A DNA stretch of 64,000 nt from Salinihabitans flavidus (GCF_900110425.1 NZ_FODS01000004.1:1-64000), one strand, 5' to 3'. Positions 8,013 to 15,696 are shown, numbered from the stretch's first letter. The notes: generated by a model not told the origin, from the sequence alone. Translations and numbers: made by a program.

Positions 8013-9263
8013 CTAGGGCGGGATGATCGGATCGCTCGCGTTGAGCGCAGCCATTTCCATACCAGCCGCGCGGCGGTAGTCGTCCGCCAGCGCGGCGCGC
8101 TCGGCTTCGGGCATCACGGTCTCGATATCCTCGAAGCCTTCGGGCGCGCGGGCGGCGACGATATTGAGGATGCGGTCCGGCCCGTCGCCACGGTTGCGCA
8201 GCACAAGCGCGTTGACGCTCTCGCGCCGTGCGTCCTCATAGGCGCAAAGCGCCTTGGGCACGGGGCCGATGTCACGCAGGGCACGCGCCAGAACACGGGC
8301 GTCCATGATCCCCTGCGACGCACCGTTGGAGCCGATGGGGTACATCGCATGTGCCGCGTCCCCGATCAGACTCACCGGCCCGAAACTCCAGCGTGGCAGC
8401 GGGTCGCGATCGACCATCGGAAACTCGTAAACCGCCTGCGCCGCGCCGATCACCCCCGGCACGTCGAGCCAGTCATACCGCCAGTCGGAAAAGCGCGGCA
8501 GGAAATCGTCAAACTTCCCGGCGCGGTTCCAGTCCTGTTCGCGCCAGCGATAGCCCTCGGGCATGGTCAGATCCGCGATCCAGTTGAGCAGGCTTCCGCC
8601 GTCCTCGGTATCGGCAATGGGGTAGACGACGAACTTGCGCGCCTTCTCACCGATCATCGCCATGCTGCGCCCGCCGCGAAACCGCGGCCCGTAGCTGACC
8701 CCGCGCCACATCATCGTGCCGCCCCATCGGGCGGGCCCCTCATCGGGGTAAAGCCGGGCGCGGATCGATGAATTGATCCCGTCCGCACCGACCAATACCG
8801 TGCCTTCCGCCACGCCGAGATCATGGCCGGTCACCCGGTTGCACAGCCGGACCTTCACGCCCTGCGCCGTCTCGTCCCAGTCGCGGATCGCCGCGCCGGT
8901 GCGAATCGCGCCGGGGGCCAGTTCCTGAAGCGCGCGAAACAACAGCATCTGCAACCCGCCGCGATGGATGGAGAACTGCGGCCAGCGATAGCCCGCCTCC
9001 TGCCCGCGCGGCTCTGCCCAGATCAGCCCGCCCTGGCGCGAGAAATAAGCCACCTCCGCCGTGCGCAGGCCGACGAGATCCAGCCCGTCCTCAAGGCCAA
9101 GCGCCATGAGCTCGCGCACCGCATGTGGTTGCAGGTTGAGCCCGACGCCAAGCGGGCGGATAGTCTCCACCGCCTCGAAAATACGGAACGGCACCCCGAC
9201 CTGATGCAGCGAGAGCCCCAGAGTGAGCCCGGCAATTCCGCCGCCCGCGATCAATACGGTCAT
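8013..9263 (-). CDS. FAD-dependent monooxygenase (aromatic hydroxylase type)
   Basis: The ATG at 9261-9263 gives 416 residues starting MTVLIAGGGIAGL, with the FAD-binding GxGxxG motif at residues 7-12 and a GGGGGGA ribosome site 8 bases upstream; longer in-frame starts add a non-homologous leader. A second FAD motif, VLVGADGINSSIR, lies around residues 160-172, and the third, SLIGDAAHAMYP, around 295-306. These three motifs define the p-hydroxybenzoate / salicylate hydroxylase class, which uses NAD(P)H and oxygen. The gene stands alone between the tRNA and the divergent DedA gene. Substrate unknown. Confidence 0.92.
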   Translation of the reverse strand: MTVLIAGGGIAGLTLGLSLHQVGVPFRIFEAVETIRPLGVGLNLQPHAVRELMALGLEDGLDLVGLRTAEVAYFSRQGGLIWAEPRGQEAGYRWPQFSIHRGGLQMLLFRALQELAPGAIRTGAAIRDWDETAQGVKVRLCNRVTGHDLGVAEGTVLVGADGINSSIRARLYPDEGPARWGGTMMWRGVSYGPRFRGGRSMAMIGEKARKFVVYPIADTEDGGSLLNWIADLTMPEGYRWREQDWNRAGKFDDFLPRFSDWRYDWLDVPGVIGAAQAVYEFPMVDRDPLPRWSFGPVSLIGDAAHAMYPIGSNGASQGIMDARVLARALRDIGPVPKALCAYEDARRESVNALVLRNRGDGPDRILNIVAARAPEGFEDIETVMPEAERAALADDYRRAAGMEMAALNASDPIIPP

Positions 9264-9458
9264 CTGCCAGTCCCCCCTTGCCAACCGCCAGCATAGCAAC
9301 TTGGAGGGCTCTGTGGCAAACGCCGTTATGGGCCTCTTTCGCATGGGGTCCGCGCGCCGTCCGCCCCGGCAAAACCCCGCCCGGATGGCAGAATGGGCTT
9401 GCACTCAACGCCGCAGCGCGTAGGCATCTCAAGATCGCAACCCAAAGCCGGGGATGGC

Positions 9459-10037
9459 ATGATCCGCGCCCTCTATGACTGGACAATCAGGCTGGCCGAC
9501 CATCCGCGCGCGCTCTGGGCGCTGGCCTTTGTCGCTTTCATCGAAAGCTCCGTCTTTCCGATCCCGCCCGATGTATTGATGATCCCGATGATCCTCGCGC
9601 GGCCCTCGCGCGCCTTCGTGATCGCGGGCGTGGCACTGGTTGCCTCCGTTCTCGGCGGGCTCCTGGGCTATGCCATCGGCGCCTTCGCCTTTGAAGAGGT
9701 GGGCCGCCCCGTGCTTGAAACTCTGGGAAAGTCCGATGCGGCGGAAGCGTTCAACACACGCTTCAACGATTTCGGATTCTGGACTGTGCTGATAGCGGGT
9801 GTTACCCCGTTCCCGTTCAAGGTGATCACCATCATGTCGGGCTGGACGGGAATGCCGCTGGCCACCTTTACCGCCACCGCGATCCTGGCACGCGGACTTC
9901 GGTTCTTTGTGGTCGCGGTTCTTCTGTGGCGCTTCGGCGCACCCATACGGGATTTCATCGAACGGCGGCTCGGCCTTGTCACAACTCTGTTTCTGCTGTG
10001 TCTGTTCGGCGGATTTCTGATCGTGAGGTATCTATGA
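9459..10037 (+). CDS. DedA/YqaA-type (VTT domain) inner membrane protein
   Basis: The ATG at 9459 gives 192 residues starting MIRALYDWTIRLAD, with GGGGA just upstream; an ATG 66 bases earlier is possible but adds an unlikely leader. Seen: the segment FIESSVFPIPPDVLMIPM near the N-terminus and the later GVTPFPFKVITI segment, the paired reentrant-like motifs of the SNARE-associated/VTT family, plus three or four long hydrophobic helices. Members of this superfamily are implicated in lipid carrier recycling and membrane homeostasis. The stop overlaps the dsbB start (ATGA), so the two are co-translated. Confidence 0.9.
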   Translation: MIRALYDWTIRLADHPRALWALAFVAFIESSVFPIPPDVLMIPMILARPSRAFVIAGVALVASVLGGLLGYAIGAFAFEEVGRPVLETLGKSDAAEAFNTRFNDFGFWTVLIAGVTPFPFKVITIMSGWTGMPLATFTATAILARGLRFFVVAVLLWRFGAPIRDFIERRLGLVTTLFLLCLFGGFLIVRYL

Positions 10038-10519
10038 GACTGTCACGCACCACCCTGACCCTGCTGCTGACGCTGGCCTCCGCGGCGATGCTTCTGGCCG
10101 CCTGGGGATCGCAGTATATCGGCGGCCTTGCCCCCTGCAAACTGTGCTACTGGCAGCGGTATCCGCATATGGCGGCGGTGGCGCTCGGCCTGATCGGCAT
10201 GGCGCTTGGCGCGCGGTTGTGGTCCTGGCTGGCCGCCGCGGCGCTGGCCACGACCGCCCTGCTCGGCCTCTATCACTCGGGGGTGGAACGGGGCCTGTGG
10301 CAAGGACCGTCCACCTGCTCCTCCTCCGGCGTGGGCGGGGTGAGCGCGGATGAGCTGATGAACCGGATCATGTCGGCCCCGCTGGTGCGCTGCGATGAGA
10401 TCGCCTGGGCGTTCCACGGTTTCACCATGGCCAATCTCAACGCGATCGGCTCTGCCATCCTCGCGCTTCTGTGGGTCTGGGTCGCCCGGCGATCCGAGGT
10501 GGACAGGCGCATCTTCTGA
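10034..10519 (+). CDS. dsbB: Disulfide bond formation protein B
   Basis: This 161-residue membrane protein has four helices. It carries the CKLC pair in the first periplasmic loop (about residues 35-38) followed by YWQRYPH. The second cysteine pair lies in the second loop (in PSTCSS near 94 and VRCDE near 119). This is the full DsbB electron relay, which oxidises DsbA and passes electrons to quinone. The ATG overlaps the DedA-type gene stop by 4 bases. Nothing essential looks missing. Confidence 0.95.
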   Translation: MRLSRTTLTLLLTLASAAMLLAAWGSQYIGGLAPCKLCYWQRYPHMAAVALGLIGMALGARLWSWLAAAALATTALLGLYHSGVERGLWQGPSTCSSSGVGGVSADELMNRIMSAPLVRCDEIAWAFHGFTMANLNAIGSAILALLWVWVARRSEVDRRIF

Positions 10520-10534
10520 TCGGCCGGTCGCGCC

Positions 10535-10960
10535 CTATCCCGCCTTGCGCGTCGCCAGAAGAAGGTTCGTCTCGCTTGTCGCGATCCCGTCGAACCGCCT
10601 GATCCGTGCCAGCACCGCGTCCAGGTCCTCCAGCGTCTCGGTGCCCAGTTCCACCACCAGATCCCAGCGGCCATTGGTGGAATGCACCGCCCGCACCTCG
10701 GTCAGTCCCATGATCTGGCGCACGATCCGGTCGGTGCCGCGCCCCTCGATCCCGATCATCATCAGCCCGCGCACCGGATCGCGCCGCGCCTCCTCCTTCA
10801 GCACCACGGTAAAGCCGAGGATGTCGCCCCGCGCGCTCAACCGCTCGATCCGAGCCCGCACCGTCGTGCGCGACACCCCCAGCGCGATCGACAGATCCGA
10901 CAGGGAGGCGCGCGCATCATGCCGCAGCGCAGAGATCAATCGGCGATCCACATCATCCAT
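10535..10960 (-). CDS. Lrp/AsnC family transcriptional regulator, probably of arginine catabolism
   Basis: This 141-residue protein has the N-terminal winged helix-turn-helix (about residues 4-52, with LGVSRTTVRARIERL as recognition part) and the C-terminal RAM ligand-binding domain (about 65-135, with GRWDLVVELGT). It is transcribed away from arginase and ornithine cyclodeaminase, with 119 bp in between. By comparison with other Lrp-type activators of arginine/ornithine/proline use, it probably senses one of these amino acids and controls the divergent genes. Confidence 0.92.
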   Translation of the reverse strand: MDDVDRRLISALRHDARASLSDLSIALGVSRTTVRARIERLSARGDILGFTVVLKEEARRDPVRGLMMIGIEGRGTDRIVRQIMGLTEVRAVHSTNGRWDLVVELGTETLEDLDAVLARIRRFDGIATSETNLLLATRKAG

Positions 10961-10981
10961 TCTGGAAATATCCTCGTCCGC

Positions 10982-11011
10982 TTTGCACGATTCCTCTCCA
11001 TTATGCGCAAA
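10982..11011. promoter_or_regulatory. Dyad in the Lrp/arginase intergenic region, candidate Lrp operator
   Basis: TTTGC (10982-10986) and GCAAA (11007-11011) are complementary arms separated by 20 bases with further partial symmetry. The site lies between the divergent regulator (22 bp from its start) and arginase (69 bp from its start). Lrp-type proteins often bind such loose dyads. This is position-based inference. Confidence 0.35.
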
Positions 11012-11079
11012 TTACCCCCTGCCAATCAACCCGAACCGGAACCAGTATCGCGTCGGACGACACAACTGGGCGACACGCC

Positions 11080-12000
11080 ATGACACGACATATCCTTCTC
11101 ATCGGCGCCCCGGTCGATAGCGGCAAACGCCGCCGGGGCTGCCTGATGGGCCCCGACGCCTATCGCACCGCCGGGCTCCGCGAGAGCCTGACGGACCTCG
11201 GCCTGACCGTCACCGACCGTGGCAATCTCGCGCCGGCCCTTCACGACACCCCCGCGCCCGATGGCCATTTGCACGCCTGGGGCGAAACCGTGGGCTGGAC
11301 GCGCGCGCTGGCAGAGGCCGCAGAGGCCGCAATGGATTCTGGCCTGCCGATCTTTCTCGGCGGCGATCACGCGCTCTCGGCGGGCACGGTGGCCGGGGTC
11401 GCGCGTCACGCCGTCCGGCAGGGACGCCCGCAATTCGTGCTCTGGCTCGATGCCCATAGCGATTTTCACACGCCCGAAAGCACCGCCTCGGGCCATCTGC
11501 ACGGCACGCCGGTGGCCTATATCGCCGGGCGCGCGGGATTTGACGGCTTTCCCCCGCTCACCCCCCCTGTGCCCGAGGAAAACATCTGCCTTCTGGGCCT
11601 GCGCTCGGTCGATCCGGCCGAACGCGCCGCCTTGCAAGACAGCCGCATCCGCCGCCACGACATGCGCGAGATCGACGAGACCGGCATCGCCCGCCCCCTC
11701 GCCGCCTTCCTCGACACCGTCGCCCGCGCCGGGGGCGCGCTGCATGTCTCGCTCGACGTGGATTTCCTCGACCCTTCGGTGGCACCCGCCGTCGGCACCA
11801 CCGTGCCGGGCGGCGCCACCGTGCGCGAGGCGCATCTGGCGATGGAGATGATCTGCGACAGCGGTTGCCTGACCTCGCTCGATCTGGTGGAGCTCAACCC
11901 CTTCCTCGATGAACGTGGACGCACCGCCTCGCTCATGGTCGATATGGCCGCCTCCGCGCTGGGGCGCCGGATCTTCGACCGCCCCACCCCCCGTTTCTGA
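11080..12000 (+). CDS. rocF: Arginase
   Basis: This 306-residue member of the ureohydrolase family splits arginine into ornithine and urea using two manganese ions. All ligand motifs are seen: GGDH with His97, DAHSD with Asp124, His126 and Asp128, and SLDVDFLDP with Asp226 and Asp228. The ornithine cyclodeaminase gene follows after 12 bp, so the pair converts arginine to proline and ammonia in two steps. The divergent Lrp-type gene is the likely regulator. Confidence 0.95.
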   Translation: MTRHILLIGAPVDSGKRRRGCLMGPDAYRTAGLRESLTDLGLTVTDRGNLAPALHDTPAPDGHLHAWGETVGWTRALAEAAEAAMDSGLPIFLGGDHALSAGTVAGVARHAVRQGRPQFVLWLDAHSDFHTPESTASGHLHGTPVAYIAGRAGFDGFPPLTPPVPEENICLLGLRSVDPAERAALQDSRIRRHDMREIDETGIARPLAAFLDTVARAGGALHVSLDVDFLDPSVAPAVGTTVPGGATVREAHLAMEMICDSGCLTSLDLVELNPFLDERGRTASLMVDMAASALGRRIFDRPTPRF

Positions 12001-12012
12001 CAGGAGATCGCG

Positions 12013-13065
12013 ATGACACACCCGTCCGACAAGGCGCTCGTACCCTTCGTCAGCGTCGAGAACATGATGAAGCTCATCCATCACGTCGGGATCGAAGAGA
12101 TGCTGCGCGATCTGGCCAGCTATATCGAGGCCGATTTCCGCCGCTGGGCGCTCTTCGACAAGACGCCGCGCGTCGCCTCCCATTCCGACGTCGGGGTAAT
12201 CGAGCTGATGCCCACCTCCGACGGGGAAGCTTACGGCTTCAAATACGTCAACGGCCACCCCGGCAACACGCGCGATGGGCTCCAGACCGTGACCGCCTTC
12301 GGCCTTCTGGCCAATGTCCATAACGGCTACCCGGTGCTGCTGACGGAAATGACGCTGCTTACGGCGATGCGCACGGCGGCAACTTCGGCGATGGTGGCCC
12401 GGCATCTCGCCCCGAAAGGCGCGCGCACCATGGCGATGATCGGCAACGGCGCGCAGGCCGAATTTCAAAGCCTCGCGATGAAGGCGCTCTGCGGCATCGA
12501 CACGGTGCGCCTTTACGACATCGACCCGGCCGCCACCGCGAAGGTGACGCGCAACCTCGCCGCCACGGGCCTGACGACCGTTCCCTGCACCTCGGCCGAA
12601 CAGGCGATCGAAGGGGCGCAGATCCTCACCACCTGCACCGCCGACAAGCAATACGCCACGATCCTGAGCGACAACATGGTCGGCAGCGGTGTGCATATCA
12701 ACGCCATCGGCGGCGACTGCCCCGGCAAGACGGAACTGGCCCCCGCCATCCTCGCCCGCTCCGACGTCTTCGTGGAATACCCGCCCCAGACAAGGATCGA
12801 GGGCGAGATTCAGCAGATGCCCGACGACTTCCTCGTCTCCGAGATATGGGAGGTGATCACCGGTGCAAAACCCGGCCGGCGCGACGCGCGGCAGATCACG
12901 CTTTTCGACAGTGTCGGCTTCGCGATCGAGGATTTCTCGGCCCTGCGCTTCATCCGCGACCGGATCGCGGGCACGCCCTTCTTCGACCCGCTCGACCTTC
13001 TGGCCGACCCCGACGATCCGCGCGACCTCTTCGGCATGCTGACCCGCGCGCAGATCACGCCCTGA
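12013..13065 (+). CDS. ocd: Ornithine cyclodeaminase
   Basis: This 350-residue protein belongs to the mu-crystallin / ornithine cyclodeaminase family and turns ornithine into proline and ammonia with bound NAD. Seen: the TEMTLLTAMRTAATSA signature (about residues 111-126) and the Rossmann motif MIGNGAQAEF (142-151). The C-terminal part with DSVGFAIEDFSALRFI is the usual ending. A CAGGAGAT ribosome site precedes the ATG. It is the second gene of the arginase operon, and its stop codon is followed within 2 bases by the repeat element at 13067. Confidence 0.95.
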   Translation: MTHPSDKALVPFVSVENMMKLIHHVGIEEMLRDLASYIEADFRRWALFDKTPRVASHSDVGVIELMPTSDGEAYGFKYVNGHPGNTRDGLQTVTAFGLLANVHNGYPVLLTEMTLLTAMRTAATSAMVARHLAPKGARTMAMIGNGAQAEFQSLAMKALCGIDTVRLYDIDPAATAKVTRNLAATGLTTVPCTSAEQAIEGAQILTTCTADKQYATILSDNMVGSGVHINAIGGDCPGKTELAPAILARSDVFVEYPPQTRIEGEIQQMPDDFLVSEIWEVITGAKPGRRDARQITLFDSVGFAIEDFSALRFIRDRIAGTPFFDPLDLLADPDDPRDLFGMLTRAQITP

Positions 13066-13066
13066 A

Positions 13067-13247
13067 GCATTTGCTTCGGAGCCGCCCTTCGCCTGACCCC
13101 GCCCCGCCGGCCCCGCGGCGGACAGACAGGCAAAACCGCCGAGGGGCCCCGCGCGCAGCGTGGGGATACGATCTGTTTTGCTTGGCGGGCCGACGCGGGG
13201 ATGGCAGGCAAGGGGAAAGGCGCGGGGCGGCTCCGGGGCATTTGCTT
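13067..13247. mobile_element. Foldback (MITE-like) element flanked by 10-bp direct repeats
   Basis: GCATTTGCTT occurs at 13067-13076 and again at 13238-13247. Between them, an inverted repeat begins directly after the left copy: 11 bp are perfect (CGGAGCCGCCC at 13077-13087, complement at 13225-13235). It continues with one indel and about three quarters identity to GCAAAAC (13130-13136) / GTTTTGC (13175-13181). The 38-bp centre holds a further small palindrome. No coding sequence. The layout matches a small non-autonomous transposable element with a target duplication, or a large 3' hairpin of the ocd transcript. Confidence 0.5.
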
Positions 13248-13254
13248 GGGTGAG

Positions 13255-13298
13255 CCTTGAGGCCCAACGGCTTTGCCCGGCCTCAAGGCGGGGCAAAG
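13255..13298. repeat. Two interlocked, mutually exclusive inverted repeats
   Basis: CCTTGAGGCC (13255-13264) pairs perfectly with GGCCTCAAGG (13279-13288). The loop of that hairpin contains CTTTGCCC (13271-13278), which pairs perfectly with GGGCAAAG (13291-13298). Both stems cannot easily form together because only 2 bases separate the outer arms. The site is in the convergent gap between ocd and the HNH gene. Confidence 0.6.
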
Positions 13299-13308
13299 CG
13301 TATCATGC

Positions 13309-13329
13309 GTGCGCGCGCCCCGCGCGCAC
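13309..13329 (-). terminator. GC-rich hairpin downstream of the HNH gene
   Basis: GTGCGCGC (13309-13316) and GCGCGCAC (13322-13329) are perfect 8-bp arms with a 5-nt loop. It lies 19 bases beyond the HNH stop codon on the minus strand. There is no T-run, so terminator function is only likely by position. Confidence 0.4.
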
Positions 13330-13348
13330 ACCATCAGGTCACGCCCGT

Positions 13349-13933
13349 TCACGCTTCCAGTTCGGCATCCCAATAGAGAAAGTCGAGCCAGCTTTCATGC
13401 AAGTGGTTGGGCGGAAACTTTCGCCCCATGTTGCGCAATTCCTCCGTGCCGGGGCGGCGCGGGGGTTTGCGCAACGACATGCCCGTGCGGCGCAGCGATT
13501 TCGACCCTTTGCGCAGGTTGCACGACGAACAGGCCGCCACAACGTTCTCCCAGCTCGTCACGCCTCCCGCCGCACGCGGCACAACGTGGTCGAAGGTCAG
13601 ATCCCCTTTCGCACCGCAGTACTGGCAGCAGAACTCGTCGCGCAGGAACAGGTTGAACCGCGTGAAGGCGACGCGCTTGCGCGGCTTGACGTAGTCACGC
13701 AGCACCACGACAGATGGAATGCGAATCTCGATGCTGGGGCTGTGGACCAGCTCGTCATATTCCGCGACGATGTCCACCCGGTCGAGGTAGGCCGCCTTCA
13801 CCGCGTCCTGCCATGGCCAGAGCGACAGCGGATAATAGGACAATGGCCTGTAATCGGCATTGAGAACAAGGGCGGGATGATTACGCATCCCCGCGCGCTC
13901 ACGCACGAATTCCGTTCTGAAATCGCCATCCAT
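13349..13933 (-). CDS. HNH endonuclease family protein
   Basis: From the ATG at 13931-13933 the protein has 194 residues. Seen: two CxxC zinc pairs (CQYC around residue 93, CSSC around 128) and the HNH core TFDHVVPR followed by the conserved SWENVV. An earlier ATG at 14002 is possible, but a good promoter ends at 14009, which would make that start leaderless; 13933 has GGAGGA upstream. This short HNH protein is common as a single chromosomal gene in alphaproteobacteria; its cellular role is not known to me and it need not be a restriction enzyme. Confidence 0.9.
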   Translation of the reverse strand: MDGDFRTEFVRERAGMRNHPALVLNADYRPLSYYPLSLWPWQDAVKAAYLDRVDIVAEYDELVHSPSIEIRIPSVVVLRDYVKPRKRVAFTRFNLFLRDEFCCQYCGAKGDLTFDHVVPRAAGGVTSWENVVAACSSCNLRKGSKSLRRTGMSLRKPPRRPGTEELRNMGRKFPPNHLHESWLDFLYWDAELEA

Positions 13934-14008
13934 GACCGATCTGTCCTCCACCTCATCCGCCAGTGCTTCGGGCGCCGAGGCGGATGAGCTCCGCCCCCGC
14001 ATGCTCTC

Positions 14009-14036
14009 ACTATATATCGGGTCCGCCGCGTGACAA
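14009..14036 (-). promoter_or_regulatory. Promoter of the HNH gene
   Basis: On the minus strand TTGTCA (14036-14031), a 16-base spacer and TATAGT (14014-14009) each match the sigma-70 consensus at 5 of 6 bases. The predicted start near 14002 gives a leader of about 69 bases to the ATG at 13933. Confidence 0.6.
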
Positions 14037-14098
14037 GCCTCATGATCTACGCCGGACCCCTATGGAGCTAGGATGATTCCGTGACAGGGCCATGACAG

Positions 14099-14107
14099 TT
14101 ATCCACA
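14099..14107 (+). other. Single perfect DnaA box
   Basis: TTATCCACA matches the strong DnaA-box consensus exactly. It lies between the divergent HNH and VOC genes. No other copy was noticed nearby and there is no AT-rich unwinding region, so this is not an origin; it may be a DnaA-controlled or chance site. Confidence 0.5.
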
Positions 14108-14170
14108 AGCCCGGGAAATCGCGGCATCCGCGGGTTTCGCCGCACCCCGGATTCGGGTTACGATCTGCTT

Positions 14171-14620
14171 ATGGCCCGTGACCCGGAGACGACAGCCCCG
14201 TTGCCCCATGCGCCCGCCCCCGACGGGGTGCTGGAGGCTGCGGTTTATGCCACCGATCTCGACACGGCCGAGTGGTTCTATGGTGCCATCCTGGATCTGG
14301 AGCGAATCGCCAAGGTGCCGGGGCGGCATGTGTTCTTTCGCGCCGGGCACACGGTGGTGCTCATCTTCAACCCCGATCAGACGGAACAACCGACACCGAA
14401 TCCCCGCCTGCCCGTCCCCCCGCACGGCGCGCGCGGGCCGGGGCATCTCTGCTTGGCCGCCAGCAAGGCCGGGATCGTCGCCTGGCGTCATCGCCTCACC
14501 GCTGCGGGCGTGGAGATCGAATCGGAATTCGACTGGCCGAACGGCGCGCGCTCGATCTACTTCCGCGACCCGGCGGGCAATTCGCTCGAAATCGCGGAAC
14601 CGCGCCTCTGGTTCAACTGA
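14171..14620 (+). CDS. VOC family protein (glyoxalase / bleomycin-resistance fold)
   Basis: This 149-residue protein shows the paired beta-alpha-beta-beta-beta modules of the vicinal oxygen chelate fold. The first module starts with LEAAVYATDLDTAEWFYGA (about residues 20-38). The ending SIYFRDPAGNSLEIAEP (about 128-144) carries the usual C-terminal Glu metal ligand. Members include lyases, dioxygenases and antibiotic-binding proteins, so the reaction cannot be assigned. It is alone and convergent with the isomerase gene at 14819. Confidence 0.9.
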   Translation: MARDPETTAPLPHAPAPDGVLEAAVYATDLDTAEWFYGAILDLERIAKVPGRHVFFRAGHTVVLIFNPDQTEQPTPNPRLPVPPHGARGPGHLCLAASKAGIVAWRHRLTAAGVEIESEFDWPNGARSIYFRDPAGNSLEIAEPRLWFN

Positions 14621-14656
14621 TCCCCCGCTGTCCTTTTCTCGCCCCTGTTCGGACCC

Positions 14657-14776
14657 GGCAACGCGCGTTGCACCCGGACCGCCGGCAACGCGCGCATGGG
14701 TAACGCGGCCCGCGCCGCCCGTTTTACCGACACCGCCACCGACGCAATACCGACGTTATACCGACGTGTTACCGAA
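14657..14776 (-). repeat. Composite repeat A: 11-bp phased GTCGGTA array plus GCGTTGCC units
   Basis: On the minus strand, the hexamer [GT]TCGGT recurs with its plus-strand left ends at 14726, 14738, 14749, 14760 and 14771, spacing 12, 11, 11 and 11 bp. It is followed on that strand by GCGTTGCC-type units: plus-strand GGTAACGC at 14699-14706, GGCAACGC at 14684-14691 and 14657-14664, and GCGTTGC at 14665-14671. It lies in the convergent gap between the VOC gene and the isomerase gene, starting 43 bases after the isomerase stop. Copies B and C are at 34229 and 41700. Confidence 0.8.
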
Positions 14777-14818
14777 ACGGGTTTTTCGGCGAAATCAGCA
14801 CGCTAACCCTGATTCGCG

Positions 14819-15634
14819 CTATTGCGCCAATCCAAGCCGTTCCAGATGCGCGACGCTCTCGGCGACCTGGCTGAAATCGTTGATCTCGACGATCAGATGG
14901 GGCTCGGATTTGATCCCCTTGAGCGCCTCGAACATGGCGAACCACTGGATATTGCCCCGACCCAGTGGCCAGTGCCGGTCGGCATAGCCGTCGCTATCCT
15001 GCAGATGCACATGCCCCAGCGCCTCCCCGGCCGCCTGAATGTAACGGTCCGCCGGCGGGGCCCCGCAGATCACATGCGCCCAATGGGCATGTCCCACGTC
15101 CACCGACAGGCGCAACGCCGGACAGTCCGCCGCCCGTACCACTGCCGCCCGCACCTCCGGGTCGCAGTCCTGGATATTCTCCAGAACCATCGTCACGCCC
15201 ATATCCTCGGCACGCGCCAAGGCCGGTTTCAGCGTGTCAAGACAGGCCGAAACCCGCGTTGTGCGGGACCGGGTGGAATTATCGAGATTGTGATGGTCCC
15301 AATGGTCAAAGGGCGAATGAATAACCATCTGTTGCGCGCCCAAACGACCGCAGACATCGAGCGCCTGATCGAGCCGTTTTTGCACCACAGCCCTGATTTC
15401 CTTGTCTTTTACGTCCAGCTCAAAGCCCGAGAACGGCCCGTGTATCCCGAGCCGCCCCTGCCAGCCATCCAGCCTGGACCGGGCCATGTCGATACAGGCG
15501 TCTGGCGATGCAAGGATATCTGCCATGCAGAATTCCGGCAGTTCCAGATCGCGGTCCTTCTCGAACAGCCAGTCGCGGTGACGATCCAGATCCAGCACGC
15601 TCAACTGCGCGCCGACGATAGGCAACTCGCTCAT
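14819..15634 (-). CDS. Sugar phosphate isomerase/epimerase-like TIM-barrel protein
   Basis: This 271-residue protein fits the xylose isomerase-like / AP endonuclease 2 TIM-barrel family. Seen: IHGPFSGFELD near residue 63, VIHSPFDHWDHHN near 104, MVLENIQD near 149, SVDVGHAH near 176, LGHVHLQDSDG near 205 and LIVEIND near 247. These are the Glu/His/Asp segments that bind the metal in this fold. It follows the deaminase gene on the same strand after 62 bp. Function could be sugar epimerisation or a related lyase; the neighbour hints at a purine- or nucleoside-derived compound, which is only a suggestion. Confidence 0.87.
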   Translation of the reverse strand: MSELPIVGAQLSVLDLDRHRDWLFEKDRDLELPEFCMADILASPDACIDMARSRLDGWQGRLGIHGPFSGFELDVKDKEIRAVVQKRLDQALDVCGRLGAQQMVIHSPFDHWDHHNLDNSTRSRTTRVSACLDTLKPALARAEDMGVTMVLENIQDCDPEVRAAVVRAADCPALRLSVDVGHAHWAHVICGAPPADRYIQAAGEALGHVHLQDSDGYADRHWPLGRGNIQWFAMFEALKGIKSEPHLIVEINDFSQVAESVAHLERLGLAQ

Positions 15635-15696
15635 GGGACCCTCCTGATGATGCGTTTGCGGGCATCATCCGGGAAGGAAGCGGTGCGTGCAACCGC

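Noticed and set aside
11026-13296. A 756-residue open frame on the minus strand across arginase and ornithine cyclodeaminase
   Set aside because: It is antisense to two genes with full family motifs, and its translation is Arg/Gly/His-rich without any domain, as expected from high-GC shadow frames.
13265-13298. H-type RNA pseudoknot made by the two interlocked stems
   Set aside because: The linker across the 10-bp stem would be only 2 bases, too short for a regular pseudoknot with both stems complete; mutually exclusive hairpins are more likely.
14099-14107. Replication origin at the perfect DnaA box
   Set aside because: There is only one box, no AT-rich unwinding region and no dnaA, parA or repABC gene nearby.
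14726-14776. CRISPR array
   Set aside because: The units are only about 6-8 bp with 3-5 bp between them, far too short for repeat-spacer structure, and there are no cas genes.
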